From an uncultured Opitutales bacterium (lineage in GTDB: Bacteria > Verrucomicrobiota > Verrucomicrobiia > Opitutales > Intestinicryptomonadaceae): a stretch of 64,000 bases of DNA. The position numbers and the translations under genes are program-made. Under the pieces are notes generated by a model, which worked only from the letters and a program-made list of their open reading frames with translations, had not been told where the DNA came from and did not search any database. Within the stretch, counting starts at the first letter, position 1; the number at the start of each line of letters is the position of its first letter. The stretch is taken from assembly GCA_900548185.1 (NCBI GenBank), contig URJJ01000007.1, positions 1 to 64,000 on the forward strand, in the 5' to 3' direction. This document shows, one piece after another, positions 17,922 to 27,421 of this stretch.

Positions 17922-20150
17922 ATGGAGCACGACCTCGCCGCAAAAGTCGCCCTTTTAAACGGGATGGACCCCTTCCTCTCCTACCGGATTCCGGAGGCGA
18001 TGCGCGGGCTGGTGCGCGAGGGCTCGATGGTGCGCGTGCCGCTGCGCGGCGGGACGGCGGAGGGGGTCGTCATGGCAGTCGGGCCGGCGGACGAGTCGAA
18101 GTTCCGGCTCCGGCACCTGGCGGGGCTGGTGCAGCCGCAGAGGGTGCTCACCCCCGACCTGCTGAAGCTCGCCGTCTGGATGCGCGACTACTACTGCGCG
18201 GGCCTGCAAAGCGTGCTGGAGTCCATGATACCGGCCGCAGTGAGGTGCGGCAAGGGCTCTATGAGGCTGAAGGAGGTTTCCATCGCCCGCAGGCTCGGGG
18301 AAGACGAGATGCAAAGGCTCGAGCGGCGCGCGCCCGTGCAGGCCAGGCTCTACGGGGCGCTGCTCCAAAACGGGGGGCCCATGCTGCGCGCGGCCCTCCT
18401 GAAAATGGCCGGGGCGGCGGATTCGGCGGCGGCCGCCCTGATTGAAAAGGGCGTGTTCGCAGAGGCCGAGCGCACGGTCGAAAGGGTGAGCTATGAGGAC
18501 GACGCCGGCTCCGCCGAAAGGGTCGCCTCCTCGCCGCACGAGCTGAACTCCGAACAGGCGGCGGCACTCGGCGGGATACTTTCTGCAATAGGCTCGAAAA
18601 AATTCGCCGCACACCTGCTCTACGGCGTGACTGGCTCCGGCAAGACGGAAGTTTACATGCAGGCCATGCAGCGCGTCCTCCAGGACGGCGGGAGCTGCAT
18701 ATTCCTCGTCCCGGAAATATCGCTTACTCCGCAGACTGTCGGCAGGCTGCGCTCGCGCCTTGGGGGCCTGGGCACGGAGCTTGTGGTGTGGCACAGCGGC
18801 CTCTCGGACGGCCAGAGGCTGGACGCGTGGAGGGCGCTTGCGGAAGGCAGGGCCAGGGTCGTGGTGGGCGCGCGCTCATGCGTATTCGCCCCGATTGAAA
18901 ACCCGGACCTCATAATAGTCGACGAGGAGCACGACGGGGCCTACAAGCAGGACAAAACCCCGCGATACAACGGGCGGGACGTCGCGGTGTACAGGGCCCA
19001 CCTGGCGGGTTCGACGTGCGTGCTTGGCAGCGCCACCCCCTCGCTCGAAACTCTCTACAACGTCCGCCAGAAGAAATACGGCATGAGCCGCATCGCCGCC
19101 CGCATAGACGGCGCCTCCCTCCCCAAGGTCGTTATAGCCGACATGCGCCACGAAAAGCCGGGGGCCATGATTTCAAACCTCCTTGCCTCCAAGCTCATGG
19201 AAAAGATGGACCGGGGCGAGCAGGCGATGCTGTTTTTAAACAGGCGCGGCTATTCCAAAGTGTACGAATGCCCTGACTGCGGGGCCGTGGAGGAGTGCCC
19301 GCACTGCGCCGTGAGCCTCACGTGGCACAAGTCCGAAAACACGGTGAAGTGCCACCTCTGCGGCTTCCAGAAGCGCGCCCCGGCCCGCTGCCCTAAGTGC
19401 GGCTCGGCCGACGCGAAATGGAAGAGCCACGGTACGCAGAAAATCGAGGAAATCGTGCGCGCCATGCTGCCTTCCGCGCGGATAGGGCGCATGGACGCCG
19501 ACACGATGAAGAGGCGCGACGACTACCGCCGGGTGCTCGCCGATTTCAGGCGCGGCGCCCTGGACATTCTGATAGGAACCCAGATGATAGCCAAGGGGCT
19601 GGATTTTCCCAGAGTCACGCTCGTGGGGGTGGTAAACGCCGACATAAGCCTGCACATGCCCGACTTCCGCGCGGCCGAGCACACCTACCAGCTCATTGTG
19701 CAGGTGGCCGGGCGGGCCGGGCGCGGGGACGCCCGCGGGGAGGTCATCATACAGACGCGCTCCCCGGAGGCCGCCCCCATTCAGTACGCGAAAAGCGACG
19801 ACATGGAGTCCTTCCTTGAGGAGGAGTTGGCAAGCAGGATAGAGTACGGCTACCCTCCGTCAACCCGGCTGGTCCGTCACATATTCAAGTCAAGGAGCCT
19901 GCAAAAGCTTGAATTTTACACGGAGGAATGGGCGAAGCTCGCCGAGCGGGAACTCGCGGACGTGTGCCAGATACGCGGCCCCGTCCCCGCCCCGGTGGAG
20001 CGCGCAGAGGACTTTTACAGGTGGCAGATATGGTACTTCTGCCAGTCGGCCTCGGCAGTCTCGTCGAGAATCGCCAGAATGAGGGAGGCGTTCAAATTCG
20101 ACCCCGAAGTCCAAGAGCTTCTTGACGTCGACCCTTACGACCTGTCATAA
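17922..20150 (+). CDS. priA: Primosomal replication-restart helicase PriA
   Basis: A 742-residue 3'-5' helicase that reloads the replisome at stalled forks. Walker A is in LLYGVTGSGKTEVY, the DEEH box is in IIVDEEHDGAYKQ, and motif III follows as GSATPSLETL. The two zinc-binding clusters are CPDCGAVEECPHC and CHLCGFQKRAPARCPKCG. The helicase C lobe has GTQMIAKGLDFPRVTLVGV and QVAGRAGRGDARG. ATG 17922 starts the DNA-binding domain correctly (AKVALLNGMDPFLSYRIPE); an in-frame TTG at 17880 would add 14 residues and overlap what may be a promoter. Confidence 0.95.
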   Translation: MEHDLAAKVALLNGMDPFLSYRIPEAMRGLVREGSMVRVPLRGGTAEGVVMAVGPADESKFRLRHLAGLVQPQRVLTPDLLKLAVWMRDYYCAGLQSVLESMIPAAVRCGKGSMRLKEVSIARRLGEDEMQRLERRAPVQARLYGALLQNGGPMLRAALLKMAGAADSAAAALIEKGVFAEAERTVERVSYEDDAGSAERVASSPHELNSEQAAALGGILSAIGSKKFAAHLLYGVTGSGKTEVYMQAMQRVLQDGGSCIFLVPEISLTPQTVGRLRSRLGGLGTELVVWHSGLSDGQRLDAWRALAEGRARVVVGARSCVFAPIENPDLIIVDEEHDGAYKQDKTPRYNGRDVAVYRAHLAGSTCVLGSATPSLETLYNVRQKKYGMSRIAARIDGASLPKVVIADMRHEKPGAMISNLLASKLMEKMDRGEQAMLFLNRRGYSKVYECPDCGAVEECPHCAVSLTWHKSENTVKCHLCGFQKRAPARCPKCGSADAKWKSHGTQKIEEIVRAMLPSARIGRMDADTMKRRDDYRRVLADFRRGALDILIGTQMIAKGLDFPRVTLVGVVNADISLHMPDFRAAEHTYQLIVQVAGRAGRGDARGEVIIQTRSPEAAPIQYAKSDDMESFLEEELASRIEYGYPPSTRLVRHIFKSRSLQKLEFYTEEWAKLAERELADVCQIRGPVPAPVERAEDFYRWQIWYFCQSASAVSSRIARMREAFKFDPEVQELLDVDPYDLS

Positions 20151-20182
20151 TCGCATTTTCAGGCAATCAAAATTATATCGCC

Positions 20183-20596
20183 ATGCAAAATTCCGATATG
20201 AAAAACCACATGCTTCAGATTTTTAAGACAATTCTCCCGCTCGCCGCCCTCCTGCTGTTTTCCGCGTGCGAATCCGTGCGCCCCCAGCCGGACAACTCAG
20301 CCCTGCTTGCCGTGCGCGCCGAAAACGGGACGGTGATAGACGTGCGCACCCCGTCGGAGTTTGCGATGGGGCACCTGCACGACGCAAAGTCCATCCCGCT
20401 CGACACGCTCGACGCCGAAATTGAGACCGCCGTCCCCGACAAGAACACGCCGATAGGCGTCTACTGCAAGGGCGGCGTGCGCGCGAAAACGGCGAGAAAC
20501 ATGCTGCTTAACATGGGCTACAAAAATGTCCGAAACCTCGGCGGATACGAAGAACTGAAACTGTTGGAACCCGCATCCGCACCTAAAAGGCAGTGA
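20183..20596 (+). CDS. Rhodanese-domain lipoprotein
   Basis: A 137-residue protein with a lipoprotein signal (LLFSAC lipobox, Cys near residue 29) and one rhodanese domain. VIDVRTPSEFAMGHLHDAKSI and the active-site loop YCKGGVRAKTA, with the catalytic Cys, are intact. The family moves sulfane sulfur between thiols; this one would act outside the cytoplasmic membrane, but its partner is unknown. Starts at 20183 and 20198 are both possible. It follows priA by 32 bases. Confidence 0.85.
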   Translation: MQNSDMKNHMLQIFKTILPLAALLLFSACESVRPQPDNSALLAVRAENGTVIDVRTPSEFAMGHLHDAKSIPLDTLDAEIETAVPDKNTPIGVYCKGGVRAKTARNMLLNMGYKNVRNLGGYEELKLLEPASAPKRQ

Positions 20597-20654
20597 GCCC
20601 CGCCCACTTCCTCCCCGCCGCCCGCCTGCCATTGCCTCCCAATACGCCCAACGC

Positions 20655-20812
20655 CAACGTTCCGTTGGATCTAAGATGCTCGCGCATCTTGGTACGGCGT
20701 GCGCCGCCCGAGTCCGGGCGGCTGTGAGTTTATCTTACCGCATTGCCTGAAGGCAATAGCTGGGTGGGGACAATCAGGAGTGTATGTTGGGGTAGTTTTA
20801 TCTGGAGTGCAT
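20655..20812 (-). repeat. Family 1 palindromic repeat, copy 6 (reverse)
   Basis: Tail AACGTTCCGTTGGATC, hairpin AAGATGCTCGCGCATCTT, hairpin GCCGCCCGAGTCCGGGCGGC, hairpin ATTGCCTGAAGGCAAT and head ACAATCAGGAGTGTA. It starts 58 bases after the rhodanese gene. Confidence 0.85.
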
Positions 20813-20834
20813 TTTTTTGGGGGGGCGACTTTTT

Positions 20835-21008
20835 ATAAACAAGTGTTTTGTAAGCGTACCTCCAACGTACCGTTGGATCTAAGATGCTTGCACATCTTGG
20901 TACGGCGCGCGCCACCCGAGTCCGGGCGGCTGTGAGTTCATCTTGCGCATTGCCTGACGGCAATAGCTGGGTGGATGCAATCAAAAGTGAATTTGATAGT
21001 CTTTTTTA
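20835..21008 (-). repeat. Family 1 palindromic repeat, copy 7 (reverse)
   Basis: Same order as copy 6 but decayed: GCGCCACCCGAGTCCGGGCGGC has a broken stem, and ATTGCCTGACGGCAAT a mismatch. The tail carries AACGTACCGTTGGATC. Confidence 0.8.
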
Positions 21009-21150
21009 TAGGCAAGCGTACCGCTTAACCTAAGATGCTCGCGCATCTTGGTGCGGTGTGCGCCGCTCGGGCCTGGGCGGCTGTGGGTTCGTCTCACCGC
21101 ATTGCTTGAAGGCAATCGCTTGATGAGTGCAATCGAGAGTATGTGCTGGG
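21009..21150 (-). repeat. Family 1 palindromic repeat, copy 8 (reverse)
   Basis: The most diverged copy: GCCGCTCGGGCCTGGGCGGC and ATTGCTTGAAGGCAAT each have a mismatch, but the AAGATGCTCGCGCATCTT hairpin is perfect. Confidence 0.78.
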
Positions 21151-21723
21151 ATTTGAATAATCGAGCATTTCGGCTTATGGCCTTTAAATTTGCCCGGCTT
21201 GTCATATAATTACCTCATTGTTATTTCCGGAGTGATTGCGCGGATAGCGCAAAAAATGACGGCCCGTTTCGGCATCTCTTCAAATTCATGCACGGGATTC
21301 AAATCCACCGGTATGTGCGGCGCAATCATGGCGGCGGAGGCGGAACAAGGCGGGAGTGTTTCCCGCATTTGCTCCATCTGCAGATGTCAGCCGGAAAGTT
21401 TTCAAGGACCGAATATGCAGGCAAATTCCCTGTTTGCTCTATCGATATATGCCGCCAATCCCTTCATCTGACTTTCAAATCTGGCCTTTCGCGGGCTGCG
21501 CGGATTGGCGCAAAAAGGATGAAAAAACGGATTGCGCCGTTTCGCGGGGGGGCGGAATTTTCTTCCCTTTCGCGGATTTTGGCGCGAAAACCGCCGTTTC
21601 ATGTTCGGTTCTGACCCGCGCCCTTAAAGGCGGGCAAAGCGGATTCGGCTGGATTTATGCCGGGTGCGAAAGGGTAGCGGGAGCGCGCCTTCCAGCCATT
21701 CCGGCCGTTTTTTCATAGGCTGC

Positions 21724-21762
21724 AAAAAAAAACGCCGGGCGGCATGTGCCGTCCGGCGTTTT
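21724..21762 (-). terminator. Rho-independent terminator after ftsH
   Basis: AACGCCGGNCGGCA pairs with TGCCGNCCGGCGTT across 21731-21760. Read on the minus strand it is followed by a T-run of about nine. It lies 15 bases past the ftsH stop. Confidence 0.9.
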
Positions 21763-21777
21763 CAAAATTGCGCGGAG

Positions 21778-23808
21778 CTATTCCTGCGGCTGGGGCGTCA
21801 TGCCCGGGTGTGCCGCCTCTTCGGCATCCGGTTTTCCCGGCTGCGCGGCATCGGCGGCGGGTTCGGCCTTCCGTCCGGGTTCCTTCGAGTGCGCCTTGAG
21901 CACGTCCTCAAGGGTCGCGGCCTTTCCGGAGACGATGTCCTTCACCGCTTCGCCGTCGATGGTTTCAAGCTCTATGAGCGCCCGGGCCATGAGGTCGAGC
22001 GCGGGGCGGTTTGAGGCGACGATTTCGCGTGCGCGGGAAAGCTGGCCGTCTATGATTTTCTTTATCTGGTCGTCTATAAGCTGTGCGGTCTTTTCGCTGA
22101 AATGCTCTTCGCGCGCGATTTCCTTGCCAAGGAATATGTGTTCCTGGTTTTCTCCGAGGGCGATGGGGCCGAGATCGCCCATGCCCCAGTCGCAAACCAT
22201 TTTGCGCGCTATTTTCGTGGCCTGCTTGATGTCGCTTGCGGCTCCGTTTGTGACTTCGCCGAATGCGGCCTCCTCGGCCACGCGCCCGCCGAGGGTGGAG
22301 CATATCTGGTCGAGCAGCCTGCCCCGGCTTTCGGTGAGCACGTCCCTCTGGGGCAGGAACATGGTGGAACCCAGGCTCATGCCGCGCGGGATTATCGTAA
22401 CCTTGTGTACGGGCATTGCACCCTTGTCGATGGAGCACTGCACGAGCGCGTGGCCCGCCTCGTGGTAGGCGATGAGCTTCTTTTGGTCGCCGTCCATGAC
22501 GCGCCTGCGCTCACGCCCGTAAAACACCTTGTCGCGCGCCACCTCGATGTCGTCCATGGAGACGGTCTTGCTGTCGCGCCGCGCGGCGGTTATTGCGCCC
22601 TCGTTCAGGAGGTTCGCAAGGTCTGCGCCCGAGCAGCCGGGGCAGAGCTTTGCGACCTTTTTGAGGTCGACGTCAGGCTCCAGCTTCACTTTGCGGGCGT
22701 GTATTTTAAGAATTTCCTCGCGGCCCTTCGCGTCGGGAAGGTCTATCACCACCTGCCTGTCGAATCTTCCGGGGCGCAGGAGGGCGCTATCCAGAACGTC
22801 GGGGCGGTTTGTGGCGGCGATTATGATTATGCCTTCGTGCCCGTCGAATCCGTCCATTTCAACCAGCAGGGAATTGAGCGTCTGCTCGCGCTCGTCGTGC
22901 CCGCCGCCCATGCCGGCGCCCCTCTGGCGGCCGACTGCGTCGATTTCGTCGATGAATACGAGGCACGGGGCGTTCTTTCTGGCCTGTTCAAACATATCGC
23001 GCACGCGGGCGGCGCCCACGCCCACGAACATTTCAACGAAGTCGGAGCCGCTTATCGAATAAAACGGGACGTTGGCTTCGCCGGCTATTGCGCGCGCAAT
23101 GAGGGTTTTGCCGGTTCCGGGGGGGCCTACCATGAGGATGCCCTTGGGGATTCGCGCGCCTATCGCGTTGAATTTTTCGGGAGTGCGCAGAAAGTCCACT
23201 ATCTCCGCGACCTCCTCCTTGGCCTCGTCGCAGCCTGCCACATCGTCAAATGTCGTCCTGTCCTTGTCGGCCGAAAGCAGGCGCGCGCGGGACTTGCCGA
23301 AATTCATGGCGCTTTTCCCGGACATCTTCATCTGGCGCGCGAATATGAAATACAGGACGCCTATTATAAGCAGCGCCGGCAGTATCGTCATAAACAGGCT
23401 CATCCACACCGATCCCGCAGGCTCCTCGTCTATCTCCCACGGGGCCGTGGACGAGGCGAGCTTTTTGTAGTAGTCTTCGGGAATCCTGCCGTTGAAAGAG
23501 AAGGCGAGCTCCCTGGGGGTGTTTTCGGGGGCGCCGTCCCTGCCGTACAGGGGGTTTTTCATCGTGCCGTGGACGGAGTACCAGTCCTGCCCGGCGGTCG
23601 GGTCGCTGCGCAGCGTGATCTTTGTGATGGAATCGTCGCTTGCCGCATTCATCAGCTCCTTGATTGTGAATGCCTGCCCCCTGGAGCCGGCCGTATCCGA
23701 AAACATCTGGAAAAACACCACGGCTGCAATCAGCACAGCCCAGACCATGAGGGTTTTGGCCTGGCCTCTCGTCGGCCTGAAGTTTTTCCTGTTAGGTTCT
23801 TTTTCCAT
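21778..23808 (-). CDS. ftsH: ATP-dependent zinc metalloprotease FtsH
   Basis: A 676-residue membrane-anchored AAA+ protease that degrades misassembled membrane proteins and some regulators. Two membrane segments (about 18-38 and 140-165) flank a periplasmic domain. The ATPase has Walker A GPPGTGKT, Walker B LVFIDEIDAVGR and the SRH region ATNRPDVLDSALLRPGRFDR. The zinc site HEAGH is intact. A Pro/Ala-rich tail follows. The open frame reaches back to 24150, but ATG 23808 (MEKEPNRKNFRP) is the proper start: the longer version would overlap tilS by 280 bases and has no family match. Confidence 0.96.
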   Translation of the reverse strand: MEKEPNRKNFRPTRGQAKTLMVWAVLIAAVVFFQMFSDTAGSRGQAFTIKELMNAASDDSITKITLRSDPTAGQDWYSVHGTMKNPLYGRDGAPENTPRELAFSFNGRIPEDYYKKLASSTAPWEIDEEPAGSVWMSLFMTILPALLIIGVLYFIFARQMKMSGKSAMNFGKSRARLLSADKDRTTFDDVAGCDEAKEEVAEIVDFLRTPEKFNAIGARIPKGILMVGPPGTGKTLIARAIAGEANVPFYSISGSDFVEMFVGVGAARVRDMFEQARKNAPCLVFIDEIDAVGRQRGAGMGGGHDEREQTLNSLLVEMDGFDGHEGIIIIAATNRPDVLDSALLRPGRFDRQVVIDLPDAKGREEILKIHARKVKLEPDVDLKKVAKLCPGCSGADLANLLNEGAITAARRDSKTVSMDDIEVARDKVFYGRERRRVMDGDQKKLIAYHEAGHALVQCSIDKGAMPVHKVTIIPRGMSLGSTMFLPQRDVLTESRGRLLDQICSTLGGRVAEEAAFGEVTNGAASDIKQATKIARKMVCDWGMGDLGPIALGENQEHIFLGKEIAREEHFSEKTAQLIDDQIKKIIDGQLSRAREIVASNRPALDLMARALIELETIDGEAVKDIVSGKAATLEDVLKAHSKEPGRKAEPAADAAQPGKPDAEEAAHPGMTPQPQE

Positions 23809-23870
23809 GAGAATTTCGATTCCCCCGCCCGGAGTGCCGCGGCGGCGGAAATGTCGTTTTTTTATATTGG

Positions 23871-25271
23871 CTAAAATTCCGATAATTGGGAAGCGGGGCG
23901 ATAGGTCAACAATATTGCGCGCCCCGGCCCCTTGAGCCTGGCGCGTTCGGCGGGCGCGAGTGTCGGCGCCCAGAGCGGCTCCCCGGAATCCATACAGACA
24001 AGCGGAAGGGACTTTCGTTTCATTTTCGGAGTTTTTTTGGAGGACATCATGTCTTTGACAAGCCTCGCAGACTTCGAGCCTATGGGCGCGTAGGCGTCCC
24101 CCGGGCGCGGCGGGCGCGCAGTCAGCGGGAAGAAGGCCGCGTCGAGCCACGCGTTTGCCGACTCGTCCACGAGGCCGCGAGACACGGCCCCGAAGCCGTC
24201 CCCGTTCAAATCGGCAAATTCCACCCTGAGCGAAGCCCCGCCCGGAAGAATGTTTTCGCCCTCCGCAAGCCTGACCTCAAAATTTTCGGGCATGGACTGC
24301 GCGTAAAACTCCATCACCCCTGAGCGCGGGTCGTAGCATACGAACCCGCTTCCCGCGCTCGTCTTGGCGTCCTCCCCTCGGAGGCATTTGCGCACGAACG
24401 CGTCGGCGGCCGGGGGCCTGACAGCCGACGCGTTTTCGGCTGCGAGCCTCACGAGGCACCTGCGAAGTATGGCGGCCTGGCCGGAACCGAAGGGCGAGAT
24501 TGCGAAGGCCCCGCCGGGCAGGCGCGAGACGTTTTGCCAAAACGCGCTTTCAACCAAGTCCGCGTCCTCTTCAAGCAGGGCCCTTGCGCGCGCCGCCCCG
24601 TCCGCGAACCGCCCGCCCGAAGCCTCCTGCGCTGCCGGCAGCACGGAGTTTCTCATCCGGTTGCGCAGAAACGACGTTCCGAAATTTGACTCGTCCTCCA
24701 CCCATCCGAGCCCCTCCGCGCGCAGCGCCGCCCTGATTTCCGGCTTGGAAAGCGAAAGCAGCGGGCGCAAAAACGTGAGGCCGCCCACTTTTGAGACCGG
24801 GCGCGGGGCGCACATGCCCTCAAGCCCCGAACCCCTTGAAAGGCGCATCAGGGCGGTTTCGGCGATGTCGGTTTTTATATGGCCCTGCACGGCAGTCGAG
24901 GTCCCGATGAGGCCGCACGCCTCGGCGTAGAAGCGCATTCTAAGCTCCCTGAGGGCCCCTTCTGAAACGCGCGGCATTTCGGAGTCGCGCCTGCGCGAAA
25001 CGAATTCAACGCCCAGCTTCCGGCAGAGGCTGCGGCAGAATTCCTCGTCGGCGTCCGCCCCCTTGCGCACGGCGTGGTTGAAGTGCATGGCAGCCGTCTT
25101 TTCGGCTCCGCACACCGCGATGCACGCCGCGAGGGCGAACACCGAGTCGCTGCCGCCTGACAGTGCCACGGCCAGCTTTTCGCCGCGTGAAGCCGCGGCC
25201 TTCATGGCGGCGAGTGCGCGGGGTTCCAGAAGGCTTTCGTCAAACCTGCTTTTCTCAGTTTTTTCTTTCAT
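23871..25271 (-). CDS. tilS: tRNA(Ile)-lysidine synthase
   Basis: A 466-residue cytoplasmic enzyme that attaches lysine to C34 of the AUA-reading tRNA(Ile). The PP-loop is LAVALSGGSDSVFALAA, followed by MHFNHAVRKGADADEEFC and, later, GHIKTDIAETALMRLSRGSG, all typical. The C-terminal part holds the TilS substrate-binding domains (RPPRPGDAYAPIGS). It lies 4 bases after comEC and 62 bases before ftsH; tilS-ftsH pairing is common in bacteria. Confidence 0.93.
   Translation of the reverse strand: MKEKTEKSRFDESLLEPRALAAMKAAASRGEKLAVALSGGSDSVFALAACIAVCGAEKTAAMHFNHAVRKGADADEEFCRSLCRKLGVEFVSRRRDSEMPRVSEGALRELRMRFYAEACGLIGTSTAVQGHIKTDIAETALMRLSRGSGLEGMCAPRPVSKVGGLTFLRPLLSLSKPEIRAALRAEGLGWVEDESNFGTSFLRNRMRNSVLPAAQEASGGRFADGAARARALLEEDADLVESAFWQNVSRLPGGAFAISPFGSGQAAILRRCLVRLAAENASAVRPPAADAFVRKCLRGEDAKTSAGSGFVCYDPRSGVMEFYAQSMPENFEVRLAEGENILPGGASLRVEFADLNGDGFGAVSRGLVDESANAWLDAAFFPLTARPPRPGDAYAPIGSKSARLVKDMMSSKKTPKMKRKSLPLVCMDSGEPLWAPTLAPAERARLKGPGRAILLTYRPASQLSEF
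23881..23909 (-). promoter_or_regulatory. Candidate internal promoter for ftsH
   Basis: On the minus strand TTGACC (23904-23909) and ATTATC (23881-23886) are 17 bases apart inside the last codons of tilS, about 75 bases before the ftsH start. This would let ftsH be expressed apart from comEC and tilS. Confidence 0.4.
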
Positions 25272-25275
25272 GGTT

Positions 25276-26898
25276 TCATGCGGCCGCAGCCATAAGTATT
25301 CCGCCGGCGGACACCGCGGGCATGGCGGCCCACTTCCACGGCCCGGGGATTTTCGGCGCCAGAAGAAGCGACGCGACTATCGCGCATTCAATCGCAAACG
25401 CGGCTCCCCCGGAAATCCTGACATCTATGACAAGCCCGGTTTGCGCCCCTGCCTCCGCGCCTGCGAGCATGAGCTCTGCAACGCGCGCCGCAGCCCAGTT
25501 TGCCCAGACCAGCGCGAAGTGGGGCAGCGCCATGGCGAAGGCCCCGGCTGCAACCACCGCAGTCGCCGCCGCGACGTACGGGAGGGAATAGGGCACCGAA
25601 AGCGGGGCTATGTATCCGAAATAGTGGGCGCTGAGCGGCGCGCTTACAAAAAGCGCGGCAACGGCTATCGACAGGCCCGCAAGCGCATAGCGCAGGACCC
25701 GCCGCGCTGCGCGCCGGAAAAGCGGCGGCCTCCTGAGCTCGAATCCGCGCCGCTTTTCCATCTCGCAGGATGCGAAGTCGCAAAATTCCACCGCGTACAA
25801 GAGCAGGGCGGCGACCACCGAGTAGGAGAGCGCAAACCCCGCGTCGAACAGGTCGGACGGGTTTGCCGCAATCGTGAATACAAAGGCCGCCACGAGCCCC
25901 GCAAAAGGCTTCGGCTTGCGGGCGACGGCCCACGCAGCCCATACGAACGCTATCATTATAAACGCCCTCATGGCAGACGGGCGCGCCCCGCATGCGTTCA
26001 CATATAAAAACAATAGCGGCAGGCACGCGGCGGGCTGTATTTTGCGGGGCACGCGCAGGGCGTTCAAAACCCCGAACAGCACGGCGGCGAGCATCCCGAC
26101 ATGAAGGCCGCTCACCGCGAATATGTGCATGGTTCCGGTCGCGGCAAAGCCCGCTTTGGCTTCGGGGGAGAGGAGGCCCTTGTCCCCCAGAATCATGGCG
26201 CGGTATGCGCGGGCCCCTGGAGAGTTTTCCCCCATGATTTCGGGAAACTGGGAGAGCCTTTTTACGATGTATTCCCGGCACGCCGCATAGAGGCTGTAAG
26301 GGAAGCCTCCCTGCGAGGCATTGACGCTCCGCGCGGAGGCTTTGAAGAATATGCCGCAGTTTTCGAGGTACTCGTCGAACCCCCCGCCCTCCGCCTTGTC
26401 CAGCGGGCGGACTATGAAATTTCCGGTTATCTCGCCTCCGCGGGACACCTCCCGGCCGTCCTTTGCGTAATACCACACATTCCCGCCGCGCATTTTTGAG
26501 AAATATCCGGGGGCGGAAATGACTTTGGCGACGCCGTAGGCAGCCCCCTTTGCGTTGATGTCGCACCTCTCCACCGCGAGCGTCAGCCCGCATTCGCGCG
26601 CGCACCAGTCCGGATAGGGGTTCTGGCGCGCCCCGTAGAGGAAATACGCCGCCGCCCCGAAGAATGCAAACGCATAAAATGCGAGCATGGCCGCCCTCGG
26701 CCTTGAGCAGGCCGCAAGGTTTGCGACGGCGGCCGCGCAGGTTATCGCGGCGACTGCCGCAAACCCTCGCGCCTGGCCGGGGTCCGGCATGACGCGCGCT
26801 GCGGCAAATCCGAGCGCCATCGGGACTGCCAGGCGCAGCAGCGGCGCCTGCCTTCGCGTGCGCGAAGCAACGCCTAAGTCTGTGAGAAATTCAGGCAA
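25276..26898 (-). CDS. comEC: ComEC/Rec2-family DNA-uptake channel protein
   Basis: A 540-residue membrane protein with many hydrophobic segments. The competence domain is marked by GTMHIFAVSGLHVGMLAAVL (about residues 260-280). An N-terminal OB-like soluble domain (about 90-200) is present. Typical ComEC also carries a C-terminal metallo-beta-lactamase-type nuclease domain of about 250 residues; this protein stops right after the membrane part and lacks it. The start used is a TTG at 26898; the N-terminus is uncertain. It is first in a comEC-tilS-ftsH run. It may import single-stranded DNA, but no other competence gene is in the window. Confidence 0.85.
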   Translation of the reverse strand: MPEFLTDLGVASRTRRQAPLLRLAVPMALGFAAARVMPDPGQARGFAAVAAITCAAAVANLAACSRPRAAMLAFYAFAFFGAAAYFLYGARQNPYPDWCARECGLTLAVERCDINAKGAAYGVAKVISAPGYFSKMRGGNVWYYAKDGREVSRGGEITGNFIVRPLDKAEGGGFDEYLENCGIFFKASARSVNASQGGFPYSLYAACREYIVKRLSQFPEIMGENSPGARAYRAMILGDKGLLSPEAKAGFAATGTMHIFAVSGLHVGMLAAVLFGVLNALRVPRKIQPAACLPLLFLYVNACGARPSAMRAFIMIAFVWAAWAVARKPKPFAGLVAAFVFTIAANPSDLFDAGFALSYSVVAALLLYAVEFCDFASCEMEKRRGFELRRPPLFRRAARRVLRYALAGLSIAVAALFVSAPLSAHYFGYIAPLSVPYSLPYVAAATAVVAAGAFAMALPHFALVWANWAAARVAELMLAGAEAGAQTGLVIDVRISGGAAFAIECAIVASLLLAPKIPGPWKWAAMPAVSAGGILMAAAA

Positions 26899-27421
26899 GT
26901 CTTTTCGGGGATGGATATTCCAAATTTTTTACGGCGCCAGTAAAGAGGATTTTTCGCCAGTGTGGAAGCCCCGATTTTCCGCCTCCCGATTTGCCCCGCA
27001 AGAAATGCCCATGCAAACCGAACGGAAAACTTCTGCGCCGTTTCGTTTTTCACTCGCCTCTGCGTCCGCATGCCGCATGGCATTTTGCATGCCGCCGGAA
27101 CGCCGCCTCCCCGCCACATTCCCATTTTATATAAAGTCGAAAACATTTCCCGCATCCGTTTCCGCTTCCCGCAACCGGCTACAATGCGCCGCAATAAATG
27201 CACAGCCTCGCAAACCCTCCCCGGAATGCGAGAATTTCAGATGAAACAGCGCGCTTACTTATTAAAAAGCGACACCCAAATTCTCTCTAGATTATACCGA
27301 CCCAACCACACTCCTGATTGTCCCCATCCAGCGATTGCCTTCAGGCAATGCGGTAAGACGAACTCACAGCCGCCCGGACCCGGGCGGCGCACGCCGTACC
27401 AAGATGCGCAAGCATCTTAGA
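26899..27421. other. Gene-free stretch with one family 1 repeat
   Basis: From 26899 to about 27255 there are only short frames with no family features. From 27256 a family 1 copy occupies the rest. The comEC promoter should lie just right of 26898 but no clear boxes were found. Confidence 0.5.

Larger units (their letters stand above)
20597..21723. other. Gene-free repeat region between convergent genes
   Basis: Three family 1 copies in reverse orientation lie at 20655-21150. A T7-G7 tract sits at 20812-20825 between the first two. From 21151 to 21723 only short overlapping reading frames are seen, none with recognisable features. Confidence 0.55.

Noticed and set aside
5970..21150. Family 1 tandem copies as a CRISPR array
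   Set aside because: Units are about 140-180 bp with internal palindromes and variable spacing; there are no uniform spacers and no cas genes.
21293..21310. GGGATTCAAATCCACC as a tRNA T-arm
   Set aside because: The conserved G before TTC is missing, and no anticodon or acceptor stem could be drawn upstream.
23809..24150. N-terminal extension of ftsH
   Set aside because: These 114 codons overlap tilS, are rich in Arg and Cys, and do not resemble any FtsH N-terminus.
26899..27060. Further family 2 copy next to comEC
   Set aside because: Only a short stretch near TTCGGGGATGG and ATTCCAAATTT resembles the right end; the ordered core words are absent.
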